A stretch of DNA of 64,000 nt from NCBI RefSeq assembly GCF_024158125.1, contig NZ_JAMZFT010000003.1, positions 248,001 through 312,000 on the forward strand, given 5' to 3'. The notes beneath the pieces are model-generated. The model was not told the origin of the DNA and made no database searches. It worked only from the letters and a program-made list of their open reading frames with translations. The position numbers were made by a program, and so were the translations under genes. The first letter of the stretch is position 1, and each line of letters begins with the position of its first letter. Below, piece by piece: positions 36,074 to 46,432 of this stretch. This DNA is from Futiania mangrovi. Lineage in GTDB: Bacteria; Pseudomonadota; Alphaproteobacteria; Futianiales; Futianiaceae.

Positions 36074-36675
36074 CCCGGTCCGCCAATGCGAAGCGCGCCT
36101 GGCAACGGATGCTGTCGGGCCGCCGTCTCGACCTGCTCGACCCCTCCCCCCTCGACGTGGAGATCGAGGATATCGCCCACGGCCTTTCCCGCGTTGCGCG
36201 CTGGAACGGCCAGACGCGGGGCGCGTTCTCCTTCTCCGTCGCGCAGCATTGCGTGATCGTGGAGGAAATCGCGGGCCGCCTGTCGCCCGCGCTCGACCGG
36301 CGCTGGCGGCTGGCGGCGCTTTTGCACGACGCCGCCGAATACGTCATCGGCGACCTCATCAGCCCGTTCAAGGCCGCCGTCGGCATCGACTACAAGGCGT
36401 TCGAGCGGCGGCTGGAGGCGGCCATCCACATCCGCTTCGGCCTGCCCCCGCACCCCCCCGCGCACGTCGCGAAGCTGCTCAAGCAGGCCGACCTGCAGGC
36501 CGCCTATTTCGAGGCGACGCACCTTGCGGGTTTCTCGGAGGACGAGGCGAAGGGCTTCTTCGGCAAGCCGCTGGTGCCCGCCCCCGACATGACGCCCCGC
36601 CCGCCGGGTGAGGCGCACGCGCTCTTCCTCGCGCGCTTCACCGCACTCGGCGGCGCGCAAGGCACGGGCGGCTGA
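36070..36675 (+). CDS. HD-domain phosphohydrolase (YfbR-like)
   Basis: A 201-residue HD-domain protein. Metal-binding residues appear in VAQHCVIVEEIA (first His), the HD pair of LAALLHDAAEYVIGDL and the distal Asp in KLLKQADLQAAYFEA. YfbR-type enzymes are 5'-deoxynucleotidases; a nucleotidase beside an NAD regulator might act in nucleotide salvage, which is inference. It starts with GTG inside the tag stop (GTGA), typical of translational coupling. Confidence 0.83.
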   Translation: MTRSANAKRAWQRMLSGRRLDLLDPSPLDVEIEDIAHGLSRVARWNGQTRGAFSFSVAQHCVIVEEIAGRLSPALDRRWRLAALLHDAAEYVIGDLISPFKAAVGIDYKAFERRLEAAIHIRFGLPPHPPAHVAKLLKQADLQAAYFEATHLAGFSEDEAKGFFGKPLVPAPDMTPRPPGEAHALFLARFTALGGAQGTGG

Positions 36676-36676
36676 G

Positions 36677-37633
36677 ATGGACGTCCTGATCGACCTCAAC
36701 GCGGTGATCGTGTCGGTCGACGGTGACCGGCCGCAGGTGCTGACCGTGCCCCATGCCGAAGCGGGCGGCGAGGCCGGCCTGCCGTTCGGACCCTTCGACC
36801 CGCAGGCGCACCGCACGCTGGAGCTTGGCCTGCGCACCTGGGTGGAGGAGCAGACGCGGCTTCCCCTCGGCTATGTTGAGCAGCTCTACACCTTCGGCGA
36901 CCGCGGGCGGCATGGTCCGGGCGAGGACGTGCGCGTCGTCTCGGTCGGCTATCTCGCGCTCACCCGTGCTGCGCCGCGGCCCGCAGAGACCGGCGCGCGC
37001 TGGGCCGACTGGTACGCCTTCCTGCCGTGGGAGGACTGGCGCAAGGGCCCGCCCGCGCTGATCGCCGAACGCATCGTGCCCGCGCTCGACGCCTGGGCCG
37101 GAGACGGCCCCACGCCCGCCCGGCGGGAGCGGCGGCGCGCCCGCATCAACGCCTGTTTCGGCGGCGGTGGCTTCGACTGGGACGAGGAGCGCGTGCTCGA
37201 CCGCTACGAACTGCTCTACGAGGCGGGTCTCGTGCGCGAACGCGCGCGCGACGACGCAGGGACCGTGACCCTGTCCGGCCCCTCTCCCCTCGGCGCCGAC
37301 CGGCCCATGCCCTTCGACCACCGCCGCATCCTCGCGACCGCGATAGGGCGGCTGCGCGCGAAGCTCAAGTACCGCCCCGTCGTGTTCGAGCTGATGCCCG
37401 CGACCTTCACGCTGCTGGAGCTTCAGCGCTGTGTCGAGGCGGTCACGGGTGCGGGCTTCCACAAGCAGAACTTCCGCCGCTATGTCGAACGCTCCGGCCT
37501 CGTCGAGCCCACGGGCGCCATCGTCGCGCGCGGTCCCGGCCGCCCCGCCGCCGAGCACCGTTTCAAGCGTGAGGCGCTGCTGGAGCGTCCGGCAACCGGT
37601 GTGCGCGTCTCCCCGACGCTCGGCCCCCGCTAG
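36677..37633 (+). CDS. nrtR: NrtR-type transcriptional regulator of NAD synthesis (Nudix domain plus winged helix)
   Basis: A 318-residue protein with a Nudix-fold domain (1-150) and a C-terminal winged helix (about 220-300: RPVVFELMPATFTLLELQRCVEAV and KQNFRRYVERSGLVEPTG). The Nudix box region (38-61) has lost the catalytic glutamates: where RE-x-x-EE is expected it reads RTWVEEQTRL. That fits a sensor of ADP-ribose or a related NAD metabolite rather than a hydrolase. NrtR proteins repress NAD genes, and nadABC follow directly. The start lies one base after the HD gene stop. A palindrome at 37758-37780 is its likely operator. Confidence 0.88.
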   Translation: MDVLIDLNAVIVSVDGDRPQVLTVPHAEAGGEAGLPFGPFDPQAHRTLELGLRTWVEEQTRLPLGYVEQLYTFGDRGRHGPGEDVRVVSVGYLALTRAAPRPAETGARWADWYAFLPWEDWRKGPPALIAERIVPALDAWAGDGPTPARRERRRARINACFGGGGFDWDEERVLDRYELLYEAGLVRERARDDAGTVTLSGPSPLGADRPMPFDHRRILATAIGRLRAKLKYRPVVFELMPATFTLLELQRCVEAVTGAGFHKQNFRRYVERSGLVEPTGAIVARGPGRPAAEHRFKREALLERPATGVRVSPTLGPR

Positions 37634-37688
37634 GCGCAACCCTGCCCCGCCGCTGCCCCCATCCGCCCCGTCCGGGCGCATTTTCGCT

Positions 37689-37716
37689 TTGACAGCGTTG
37701 TCTTGCGGCCTATTCT
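37689..37716 (+). promoter_or_regulatory. Candidate sigma-70 promoter upstream of nadA
   Basis: Perfect -35 TTGACA (37689-37694), 16-base spacer, -10 TATTCT (37711-37716). It lies 130 bp before the nadA start, and the RNA would pass through the hairpin at 37724-37747 and the palindrome at 37758-37780. Confidence 0.5.
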
Positions 37717-37723
37717 GACCCTT

Positions 37724-37747
37724 ACCGGCCTTCAAGAGCCGGTTTTT
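37724..37747 (+). terminator. Hairpin with T-run between nrtR and nadA
   Basis: ACCGGC (37724-37729) pairs with GCCGGT (37738-37743) over an 8-base loop, and the run TTTTT (37743-37747) overlaps the last paired base. It could end the ygfZ-nrtR transcript or attenuate transcription from the promoter at 37689. Confidence 0.55.
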
Positions 37748-37757
37748 CGCGGTCTTG

Positions 37758-37780
37758 AATATACTCAACATGAGCATAAT
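37758..37780. promoter_or_regulatory. Palindromic NrtR operator candidate in front of nadABC
   Basis: The core TATACTCAACATGAGCATA (37760-37778) is an imperfect palindrome centred on C37769: 8 of 11 positions match per half when extended to AATATACTCAA/ATGAGCATAAT. The half-site CATAAT (37775-37780) also looks like a -10 box, so binding would block transcription. It is the only AT-rich palindrome in the 213-bp nrtR-nadA gap. Confidence 0.7.
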
Positions 37781-37846
37781 TAGGATCGTGACGGCGCGAC
37801 CGATCCCCATGCGGGGGTGAGGGGGCCGAGGCACGGAGGAACGACC

Positions 37847-38869
37847 ATGACCGCGATGCCCGATCCGCAGACGCTGGAATTCACCCCCGAGGTCGAGGCG
37901 GCCACCGCCGAGATCTACGAGCGGATGCGCACCGTCGTGCCGGAGGCCGAATGGCCCTTCCTCGCGCCCTATATCGCGCGCATCAACGCGCTGAAGAAGG
38001 AGCGCAACGCGGTCATCCTCGCTCACAACTACATGACGCCGGACATCTTCCACGGCATCGCGGACGTGGTGGGCGACAGCCTGCAACTCGCCATCGAGGC
38101 GACCAAGACCGACGCCCAGGTGATCGTGCAGTGCGGCGTGCACTTCATGGCCGAAACCTCGAAGATCCTGAACCCCGACAAGACGGTCCTGATCCCGGAC
38201 ATGCGGGCGGGCTGCTCGCTGGCGTCCTCGATTACCGGGGCGGACGTACGCCTGCTGCGCCAGAAGTATCCGGGCGTGCCGGTCGTCACCTATGTGAATA
38301 CGAGTGCGGAGGTGAAGGCCGAGACCGACATCTGCTGCACCTCGTCGAACGCGCGCGACATCGTGGCCTCGCTCGACAGCGACACGGTCATCATGATCCC
38401 CGACCAGTACCTTGCGAAGAACGTCGCGCGGGAGACCGGCAAGCGCATCATCACCTGGGCCGGTTCGTGCGAGGTGCACGACCGCTTCTCGGCGGACGAG
38501 ATCCGGGAGTTCCGCAAGCACCACCCCGGCGTCATGGTGCTCGCCCACCCCGAGTGCCCGCCTGAGGTCGTGCTGGAGGCGGATTTCGCGGGCTCCACCT
38601 CGGGCATGATCAACTACGTCAAGGACCACCGCCCGGCGCAGGTCGTGATGGTGACCGAATGCTCGATGGGCGACAATGTTGCGGCCGAACTGCCCGGGAC
38701 AGAGTTCATGCGCCCCTGCAACCTTTGCCCGCACATGAAGCGGATCACGCTGCCGAAGGTGCTGGAGGCGCTGGAGCAGATGAAGGAGGAGGTCGTCGTC
38801 GACCCCGAGATCGCCGAACGCGCGCGCGGCGCTGTCCAGCGCATGATCGACTTCAACAAGACGCACTGA
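37847..38869 (+). CDS. nadA: Quinolinate synthase
   Basis: Condenses iminoaspartate with dihydroxyacetone phosphate to quinolinate, using a [4Fe-4S] cluster. The 340 residues include [48 protein letters not shown], the Cys in [12 protein letters not shown]-like [34 protein letters not shown], and the late [15 protein letters not shown]; these hold the cluster cysteines. GGAGGA eight bases before the ATG at 37847 decides the start. First gene of the nadA-nadB-nadC operon. Confidence 0.96.
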   Translation: MTAMPDPQTLEFTPEVEAATAEIYERMRTVVPEAEWPFLAPYIARINALKKERNAVILAHNYMTPDIFHGIADVVGDSLQLAIEATKTDAQVIVQCGVHFMAETSKILNPDKTVLIPDMRAGCSLASSITGADVRLLRQKYPGVPVVTYVNTSAEVKAETDICCTSSNARDIVASLDSDTVIMIPDQYLAKNVARETGKRIITWAGSCEVHDRFSADEIREFRKHHPGVMVLAHPECPPEVVLEADFAGSTSGMINYVKDHRPAQVVMVTECSMGDNVAAELPGTEFMRPCNLCPHMKRITLPKVLEALEQMKEEVVVDPEIAERARGAVQRMIDFNKTH

Positions 38870-38939
38870 GGGCAGCCGCGCCGGCGCCAAGCCGGGCGGG
38901 CAGTTCCCTTTCCCCCTCACAGCGACGGAGCGCGCGCCC

Positions 38940-40499
38940 GTGGCCTATCCCGACCAGATCGATGGTGGCGAGGCGCTGATCGTCGGCGCAGGGCTCGCCG
39001 GTCTCTTCACCGCCCTGAAGCTCGCCACCGACCGCCGCGTCACGGTGATCGCCGCCGCCCCCCTCTCGGAAGGCGCGTCCAGTGCGTGGGCGCAGGGCGG
39101 CGTCGCGGCTGCCATGGGCGAAGGCGACAGCGCCGACCTGCACACCGCCGACACCGAGAAGGTCGCAGGCGGCATCGCGGCCCACAAGATCGTCGAGATC
39201 CTGACCCGCACGGCGCCCGACCGCATCGCCGACCTGATCGAGCTTGGCGTGCCCTTCGACCGCGATCCCTCGGGTCATCTCGTCTTCGGGCGGGAGGCCG
39301 CGCACAGCCGCAACCGGATCGTGCGCGTGCAGGGCGACCGCGCGGGCAAGGCGATCATGGGCGCGCTCGTCGCCGCCGTCGCCAAGCGTCCCTCGATCCG
39401 CGTCATCGAGAACATGGTGGCGATGGAGCTTGCCGTCGCCGACGGGCGCGTCGCGGGCATCCACGCGGTCGAGGCGGGCGGAACGAAGCCCGTCCTGATC
39501 CGCGCCCATGCAACGGTGCTTGCGACCGGCGGAATCGGCGGGCTCTTCCGCGTCACGACCAACCCGGCCGTCGTGCGCGGCGAGGGACTGGGCATGGCCG
39601 CGCGCGCCGGTGCCGTCGTCGCCGACCCGGAGTTCGTGCAGTTCCACCCCACCGCCATCGACGTGGGCCGCGATCCCGCCCCGCTCGCGACCGAGGCGCT
39701 GCGCGGCGAGGGCGCGATCCTCGTCAACGAGCGTGGCGAGCGGTTCATGACCGCGATCCACCCCGATGCCGAACTTGGGCCCCGCGACGTGGTCGCGCGC
39801 GGCATCTTCGCGGAACTGAAGCGCGGCGGCCGCGTCTATCTCGACACCCGCCAGGTGCTGGGCGCGCGCATCGAGACGCAGTTTCCGACCGTCGCCGGCT
39901 ATTGCCACGCGGCGGGCGTCGACCCCGTCAAGGAGCCGATCCCGGTCGCCCCGGCGGAGCACTACCACATGGGCGGCATCCTGACGGACGAGTACGGGCG
40001 GACAAGCCTCGCGGGTCTCTGGGCGGTGGGCGAGGTGTCCTCGACCGGCGCGCACGGGGCGAACCGGCTCGCCTCCAACTCGCTGCTCGAATCCATCGTG
40101 TTCGGCGGCCACGTGGCCGAGGACATCGCCCGCGACGCGGGCGAGACCGCGGGCAGGCCGAACGCCGGTATCGCGGCCATCAGCAGCCCGGTGGACTGGG
40201 ACGCGGTCGCTGCCCACCTGCCCCGCCTGCGAGAGACGATGACCCACGACGTCGGCGTGGTGCGCGACGCCGCGGGCCTTGCCCATGCGCTGCACGTCAT
40301 CGGCGAGATCGAGGCCGCGACGGACAGCCTGCCGATGCTCAACGTGCTGGCGACCGCACGGCTGATCGCGGCGGGCGCGCTCGCCCGTACCGAAAGCCGC
40401 GGCGGCCACTACCGCAGCGACTTCCCCGAGACCGATACCGCCTTCGCACACCGCACCGCCATGACGCTCGCCGAGGCGCGGGCGCTGGGCCAGCGCTGA
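38940..40499 (+). CDS. nadB: L-aspartate oxidase
   Basis: FAD enzyme that oxidises aspartate to iminoaspartate for NadA. The 519 residues show the dinucleotide-binding ALIVGAGLAGLFTALKLA, SSAWAQGGVAAAMG, HSRNRIVRVQGDRAGKAIM, the active-site PAEHYHMGGILTD and HGANRLASNSLLE. It starts with GTG (38940-38942) preceded by GGAG at ten bases. It lies 70 bp after nadA and 13 bp before nadC. Confidence 0.95.
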   Translation: MAYPDQIDGGEALIVGAGLAGLFTALKLATDRRVTVIAAAPLSEGASSAWAQGGVAAAMGEGDSADLHTADTEKVAGGIAAHKIVEILTRTAPDRIADLIELGVPFDRDPSGHLVFGREAAHSRNRIVRVQGDRAGKAIMGALVAAVAKRPSIRVIENMVAMELAVADGRVAGIHAVEAGGTKPVLIRAHATVLATGGIGGLFRVTTNPAVVRGEGLGMAARAGAVVADPEFVQFHPTAIDVGRDPAPLATEALRGEGAILVNERGERFMTAIHPDAELGPRDVVARGIFAELKRGGRVYLDTRQVLGARIETQFPTVAGYCHAAGVDPVKEPIPVAPAEHYHMGGILTDEYGRTSLAGLWAVGEVSSTGAHGANRLASNSLLESIVFGGHVAEDIARDAGETAGRPNAGIAAISSPVDWDAVAAHLPRLRETMTHDVGVVRDAAGLAHALHVIGEIEAATDSLPMLNVLATARLIAAGALARTESRGGHYRSDFPETDTAFAHRTAMTLAEARALGQR

Positions 40500-40512
40500 A
40501 AAGGATCCGTCG

Positions 40513-41382
40513 ATGACCGCACCCGCCGGAACCGCAGTTCCGAACCTGCCCGCCATCATGATCGAGCCGCTGGTGCGCGCCGCCCTGCTCGAGGACCTGG
40601 GACACACCGGCGACATCACGACCGACCTCACCGTGCCCGCGGACGCCCGCGGGGCCGCCGTCATGGCGACGCGGGCCGACGGCGTGCTGGCAGGCCTCGA
40701 CCTTGCCGAGACGGCCTTTCGCCTGATCGACCCCACGCTCGTCCTGACCCGCCTCGCGGCGGATGGGGAACGCATCGCCAAGGGCCGTGAGGTGCTGCGC
40801 GTCGAGGGCCCTGCACGCGGCCTGCTCACGGCGGAGCGTGTGGCGCTCAACTTCGTCTGCCATCTCTCAGGCGTCGCCACGGCGACGCGCGCGATGGTCG
40901 ATGCGGTCGAGGGGACGGGCGCGCGGATCACCTGCACCCGCAAGACCACGCCGGGCCTGCGCTCGGTCGAAAAGCACGCGGTGCGCCTCGGCGGCGGCGC
41001 GAACCACCGTCACGGCCTCGACGACGCCGTCCTCATCAAGGACAACCACATCGCACTCGCAGGCGGCATCGGCCCGGCGGTCGCGCGCGCGCGGGCGGGT
41101 CTCGGCCATCTCGTGAAGGTGGAGGTGGAGTGCGACACGCCCGCCCAGGTCGAGGAGGCGCTGGCCGCGGGCGCGGACGTCATCATGCTCGACAACATGG
41201 ACCTCGACACGATGCGCGCCTGCGTCCGGACGATCGGCGGCCGCGCCGTCGTGGAGGCGTCGGGCAATGTCAGGCTGGAGACCGTGCGCGCGATCGCGAA
41301 GACTGGCGTCGACTACATCTCGTCGGGTGCACTCACCCACTCGGTCCGCGCGCTCGACCTCGGCCTCGACATCGCCGTCTGA
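40513..41382 (+). CDS. nadC: Nicotinate-nucleotide pyrophosphorylase (carboxylating)
   Basis: Converts quinolinate and PRPP to nicotinate mononucleotide. In 289 residues: LLEDLGHTGDITTDLTVP, ERVALNFVCHLSGVAT, the quinolinate-binding CTRKTTPGLRSVEKHAVRLGGG, HRHGLDDAVLIKDNHIA, EVECDTPAQVEEALAAGADVIMLDN and VEASGNVRLETV, all conserved. It completes the three-step aspartate-to-NaMN route encoded in this operon. Confidence 0.96.
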   Translation: MTAPAGTAVPNLPAIMIEPLVRAALLEDLGHTGDITTDLTVPADARGAAVMATRADGVLAGLDLAETAFRLIDPTLVLTRLAADGERIAKGREVLRVEGPARGLLTAERVALNFVCHLSGVATATRAMVDAVEGTGARITCTRKTTPGLRSVEKHAVRLGGGANHRHGLDDAVLIKDNHIALAGGIGPAVARARAGLGHLVKVEVECDTPAQVEEALAAGADVIMLDNMDLDTMRACVRTIGGRAVVEASGNVRLETVRAIAKTGVDYISSGALTHSVRALDLGLDIAV

Positions 41383-41394
41383 AGGCCACCCGCC

Positions 41395-41973
41395 TCAGCG
41401 AAGGGCGGTACGGTCCGGTTCCCGGTAAAAGATGTGGCGCCCGATCTGCGTCGTCCGCACCATGCGGCGCGCCCAGGACGGCGCCACATAATCCGCGTGG
41501 AAATAGAGCGCCTGGTCCGTCACGTGCCGCGTGCGGCCTTCCATGATCGCGCGGGCAAGCGCACGCGCGCGCTGCCATGCCGGCTTGTTGGTGACCGTCT
41601 CCGGCTTGCCGTCGCAGGCGAAGGAGAACTGGCAGGCCCGCGTGCCCGCCCGCGCCCCCTGGTAGACCACGTCGCAGACCGTGTCCGGAAAGCGCTTGCT
41701 GGAAACCCGGTTCAGGATCACTTCCGCCACCCCGGCCTGACCGTCCACGGGTTCGCCGCGCGCCTCGAAATAGATCGCGGTGGCGAGACAATGCAGGTCG
41801 TTGGCGGAGTTGGTCTCCACCTCGGCGATCCAGGTCGCGGGATCGTGCCCCGTCACCGGCTTGATGTCGGCCAAGGCAGGCCCCTGCGCCGCGCCCAGAA
41901 CGAGCACGCCGGCGGCAAACGCACAAGCCATCAGAGCGCGCCGTACAGCGCGATGCATGTCCATGTCAGGCAT
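41395..41973 (-). CDS. Exported cell wall hydrolase (SleB-like)
   Basis: A 192-residue protein with an N-terminal signal peptide (about 1-36, ending GPALA) and a SleB-type hydrolase domain. The catalytic Glu lies in LATAIYFEARGEPVDGQAGV, followed by VILNRVSSKRFPDTVCDVVYQG, CQFSFACDG and HVTDQALYFHADYVAPSW. It should cleave peptidoglycan glycan strands in the periplasm, as alphaproteobacterial SleB homologues do. The ATG at 41971-41973 is chosen for the signal peptide, although the ribosome site is weak. It converges with nadC, 12 bp apart. Confidence 0.85.
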   Translation of the reverse strand: MPDMDMHRAVRRALMACAFAAGVLVLGAAQGPALADIKPVTGHDPATWIAEVETNSANDLHCLATAIYFEARGEPVDGQAGVAEVILNRVSSKRFPDTVCDVVYQGARAGTRACQFSFACDGKPETVTNKPAWQRARALARAIMEGRTRHVTDQALYFHADYVAPSWARRMVRTTQIGRHIFYREPDRTALR

Positions 41974-42511
41974 CGGGCACTCAGTCGTTTTGTTCACCAC
42001 AAAGCGACAGGGGCGAGACGGATGCCTCTCTGCCGGCGGCTGCACGCGGGGAGCCAGGTCCTTCCGCTTCTGCTGGCCGCACGCCACCCTGCCCAGCGGT
42101 CCTCGTGACCACTTCCGGGAGAATAGGGAACGGACGCTCCCTTTCAAGCAAATTCCGTCAACATTATGGCAAGCTTGATTAACGTCTTGATTTGGCATGA
42201 CTCCCAACCTCCCACGGTTGCTTTGAGCCAGTCCAGCAAGTGGCGGGCCAAAGTGGCGGGATACTCGCCGGGATACTGCCATGCAGCCCGATTCTTCGTT
42301 TTATCTTGGGATGATGGCCTGGAAGACACGGGTGCGTGGGCGCCCCCGTCGGATCCCCTGCCACCATGCAAACCGGTCTGCGTTAACCATCCCGAACGTT
42401 GCAAAGCTGGTCTGCAGCGATACCGGACGGTGCGCCGGACGGTTGTTCAGGCGTTAACCCTGCCGACATTGACCCTGAAGGAGAAAGCGGGCATTCCGCC
42501 CCGGCTTCCGC
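41974..42511. other. Gene-free interval with AT-richer core
   Basis: 538 bp between the cell wall hydrolase start and the meaB stop. About 42120-42440 is visibly less GC-rich than the flanks and includes ATTATGGCAAGCTTGATTAA near 42162. Open frames through it show no recognisable protein. It probably includes the hydrolase promoter; the rest may be a decayed insertion. Confidence 0.45.
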
Positions 42512-43450
42512 TCAACCGGCCGCAAGGGTGCGGGCCAAAGCCGCCGCGCGCGCGAAGGGACCGCCTGCACCGGGGTCGCGCACGCCCATGCGGCGTACGC
42601 CCTCGCGCCCGAAGCGTTCGCGCACGGAGGCTTCGAGCCACGTCGCCGCCTGCCTGAGGCGGCGGGACCGCAGCCCGCCCGGATCGTGGGTGCGGTGCGC
42701 CTCGACCGCATCGAGTATCTCTCCAATTCCATGCCCTGTCGCGGCCGATGCGAGCAGGACGGGCACGCGCCAGCCCGCGCCCTGCGCACCGGGCGCAGCA
42801 AGGCTCAGCGCGCCCTCGACATCGGCGCGGGCGCGCGTGGCGGCGGCCCCCATGTCGGCCTTGGTCACGACGACGATGTCCGGCACCTCCATGATTCCCG
42901 CCTTCATGAACTGCAGGGAATCGCCGGAGCCCGGCTGGATGCACATGGCGACCGTGTCCGCGAGGTCAGCGATCTCGGTCTCCGACTGGCCCACGCCCAC
43001 GGTTTCCACGATCACCCGGTCGAAGACGGCGCGCATCAGCACAGCCGCCGGGAACGAGAGGGCCGCAAGCCCGCCCAGCCGGTCGCGCGCCGCCATGGAG
43101 CGGACGAAGACGCCCTGGTCCTCCGGGTCGGTCTGAATGCGCGTGCGGTCGCCGAGCAGCGCTCCGCCGGAGGTCCGCGACGAAGGATCGACCGCGATCA
43201 CGCCGACCGTCAGCCTCTTTTCGCGCCAGCCACGCACCAGCGCGTTGGTCAGCGTCGACTTGCCCACGCCGGGCGGCCCGGTGAGGCCGAGAACATGCCC
43301 CTCTCCGCCCGCGAAGGCCGCATCGAGCAGCGCCGCCAGCTCCGCGTCCTCCGCGTCCTGCCCGTGCACACGCTCGATCCGCGCGAGCGCCTCTGCCAGC
43401 GCGCGCTTTCCGCCCGCCTTCAGGTCCGCGAGCAGATCGGCGCCCGCCAT
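42512..43450 (-). CDS. meaB: Methylmalonyl-CoA mutase-associated GTPase MeaB
   Basis: G3E-family GTPase chaperone that loads and protects the B12 cofactor of methylmalonyl-CoA mutase. The 312 residues include Walker A LTGPPGVGKSTLTNALV, VIAVDPSSRTSGGALLGDRTR, the VETVGVGQSETEIADLAD switch region, and VVVTKADMG for guanine specificity. Some homologues serve other B12 mutases; the mutase itself is not in the window. It is the last gene after ppdK and a small membrane protein, four bases from the latter. Confidence 0.92.
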   Translation of the reverse strand: MAGADLLADLKAGGKRALAEALARIERVHGQDAEDAELAALLDAAFAGGEGHVLGLTGPPGVGKSTLTNALVRGWREKRLTVGVIAVDPSSRTSGGALLGDRTRIQTDPEDQGVFVRSMAARDRLGGLAALSFPAAVLMRAVFDRVIVETVGVGQSETEIADLADTVAMCIQPGSGDSLQFMKAGIMEVPDIVVVTKADMGAAATRARADVEGALSLAAPGAQGAGWRVPVLLASAATGHGIGEILDAVEAHRTHDPGGLRSRRLRQAATWLEASVRERFGREGVRRMGVRDPGAGGPFARAAALARTLAAG

Positions 43451-43454
43451 CGCC

Positions 43455-43697
43455 TCACGCCCCGCCCGAAAGCTGCACCGCGATCAGCACGATCGGCGCG
43501 ACGAAGGAGACGACCGCCCCCAGAACCCCGTCGAGCGCCCCGACATTGGCCAGCACGGCGGGCGTGCCCTTGTCGCGCGCGACATAGACCGCAACCCAGC
43601 CGAAGGCGACCAGCACGAGGTTTCCCATCACGCCGAAGGACGTGCCCGCAAGCCCGCCCGCGATGGCGCAGAGAAGATACCAGGCCGGCCGCCACAT
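43455..43697 (-). CDS. Small hydrophobic membrane protein between ppdK and meaB
   Basis: An 80-residue protein, almost entirely membrane-embedded: helices at about 5-24, 25-42 and 55-77, with LLCAIAGGLAGTSFGVMG and GVLGAVVSFVAPIVLIAVQL. It has no known domain that I recognise. GAGGCGGG lies just before the ATG at 43695-43697, eight bases after the ppdK stop, and its own stop is four bases from the meaB start, so it is expressed with both. Confidence 0.7.
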   Translation of the reverse strand: MWRPAWYLLCAIAGGLAGTSFGVMGNLVLVAFGWVAVYVARDKGTPAVLANVGALDGVLGAVVSFVAPIVLIAVQLSGGA

Positions 43698-43705
43698 GGC
43701 CCGCC

Positions 43706-46381
<2,676 letters not shown>

Positions 46382-46432
46382 GGTGTTGTCTTCCCTAGCT
46401 GCTGGGCATCTGCGGGCGGGCGCGCGGCCCCC

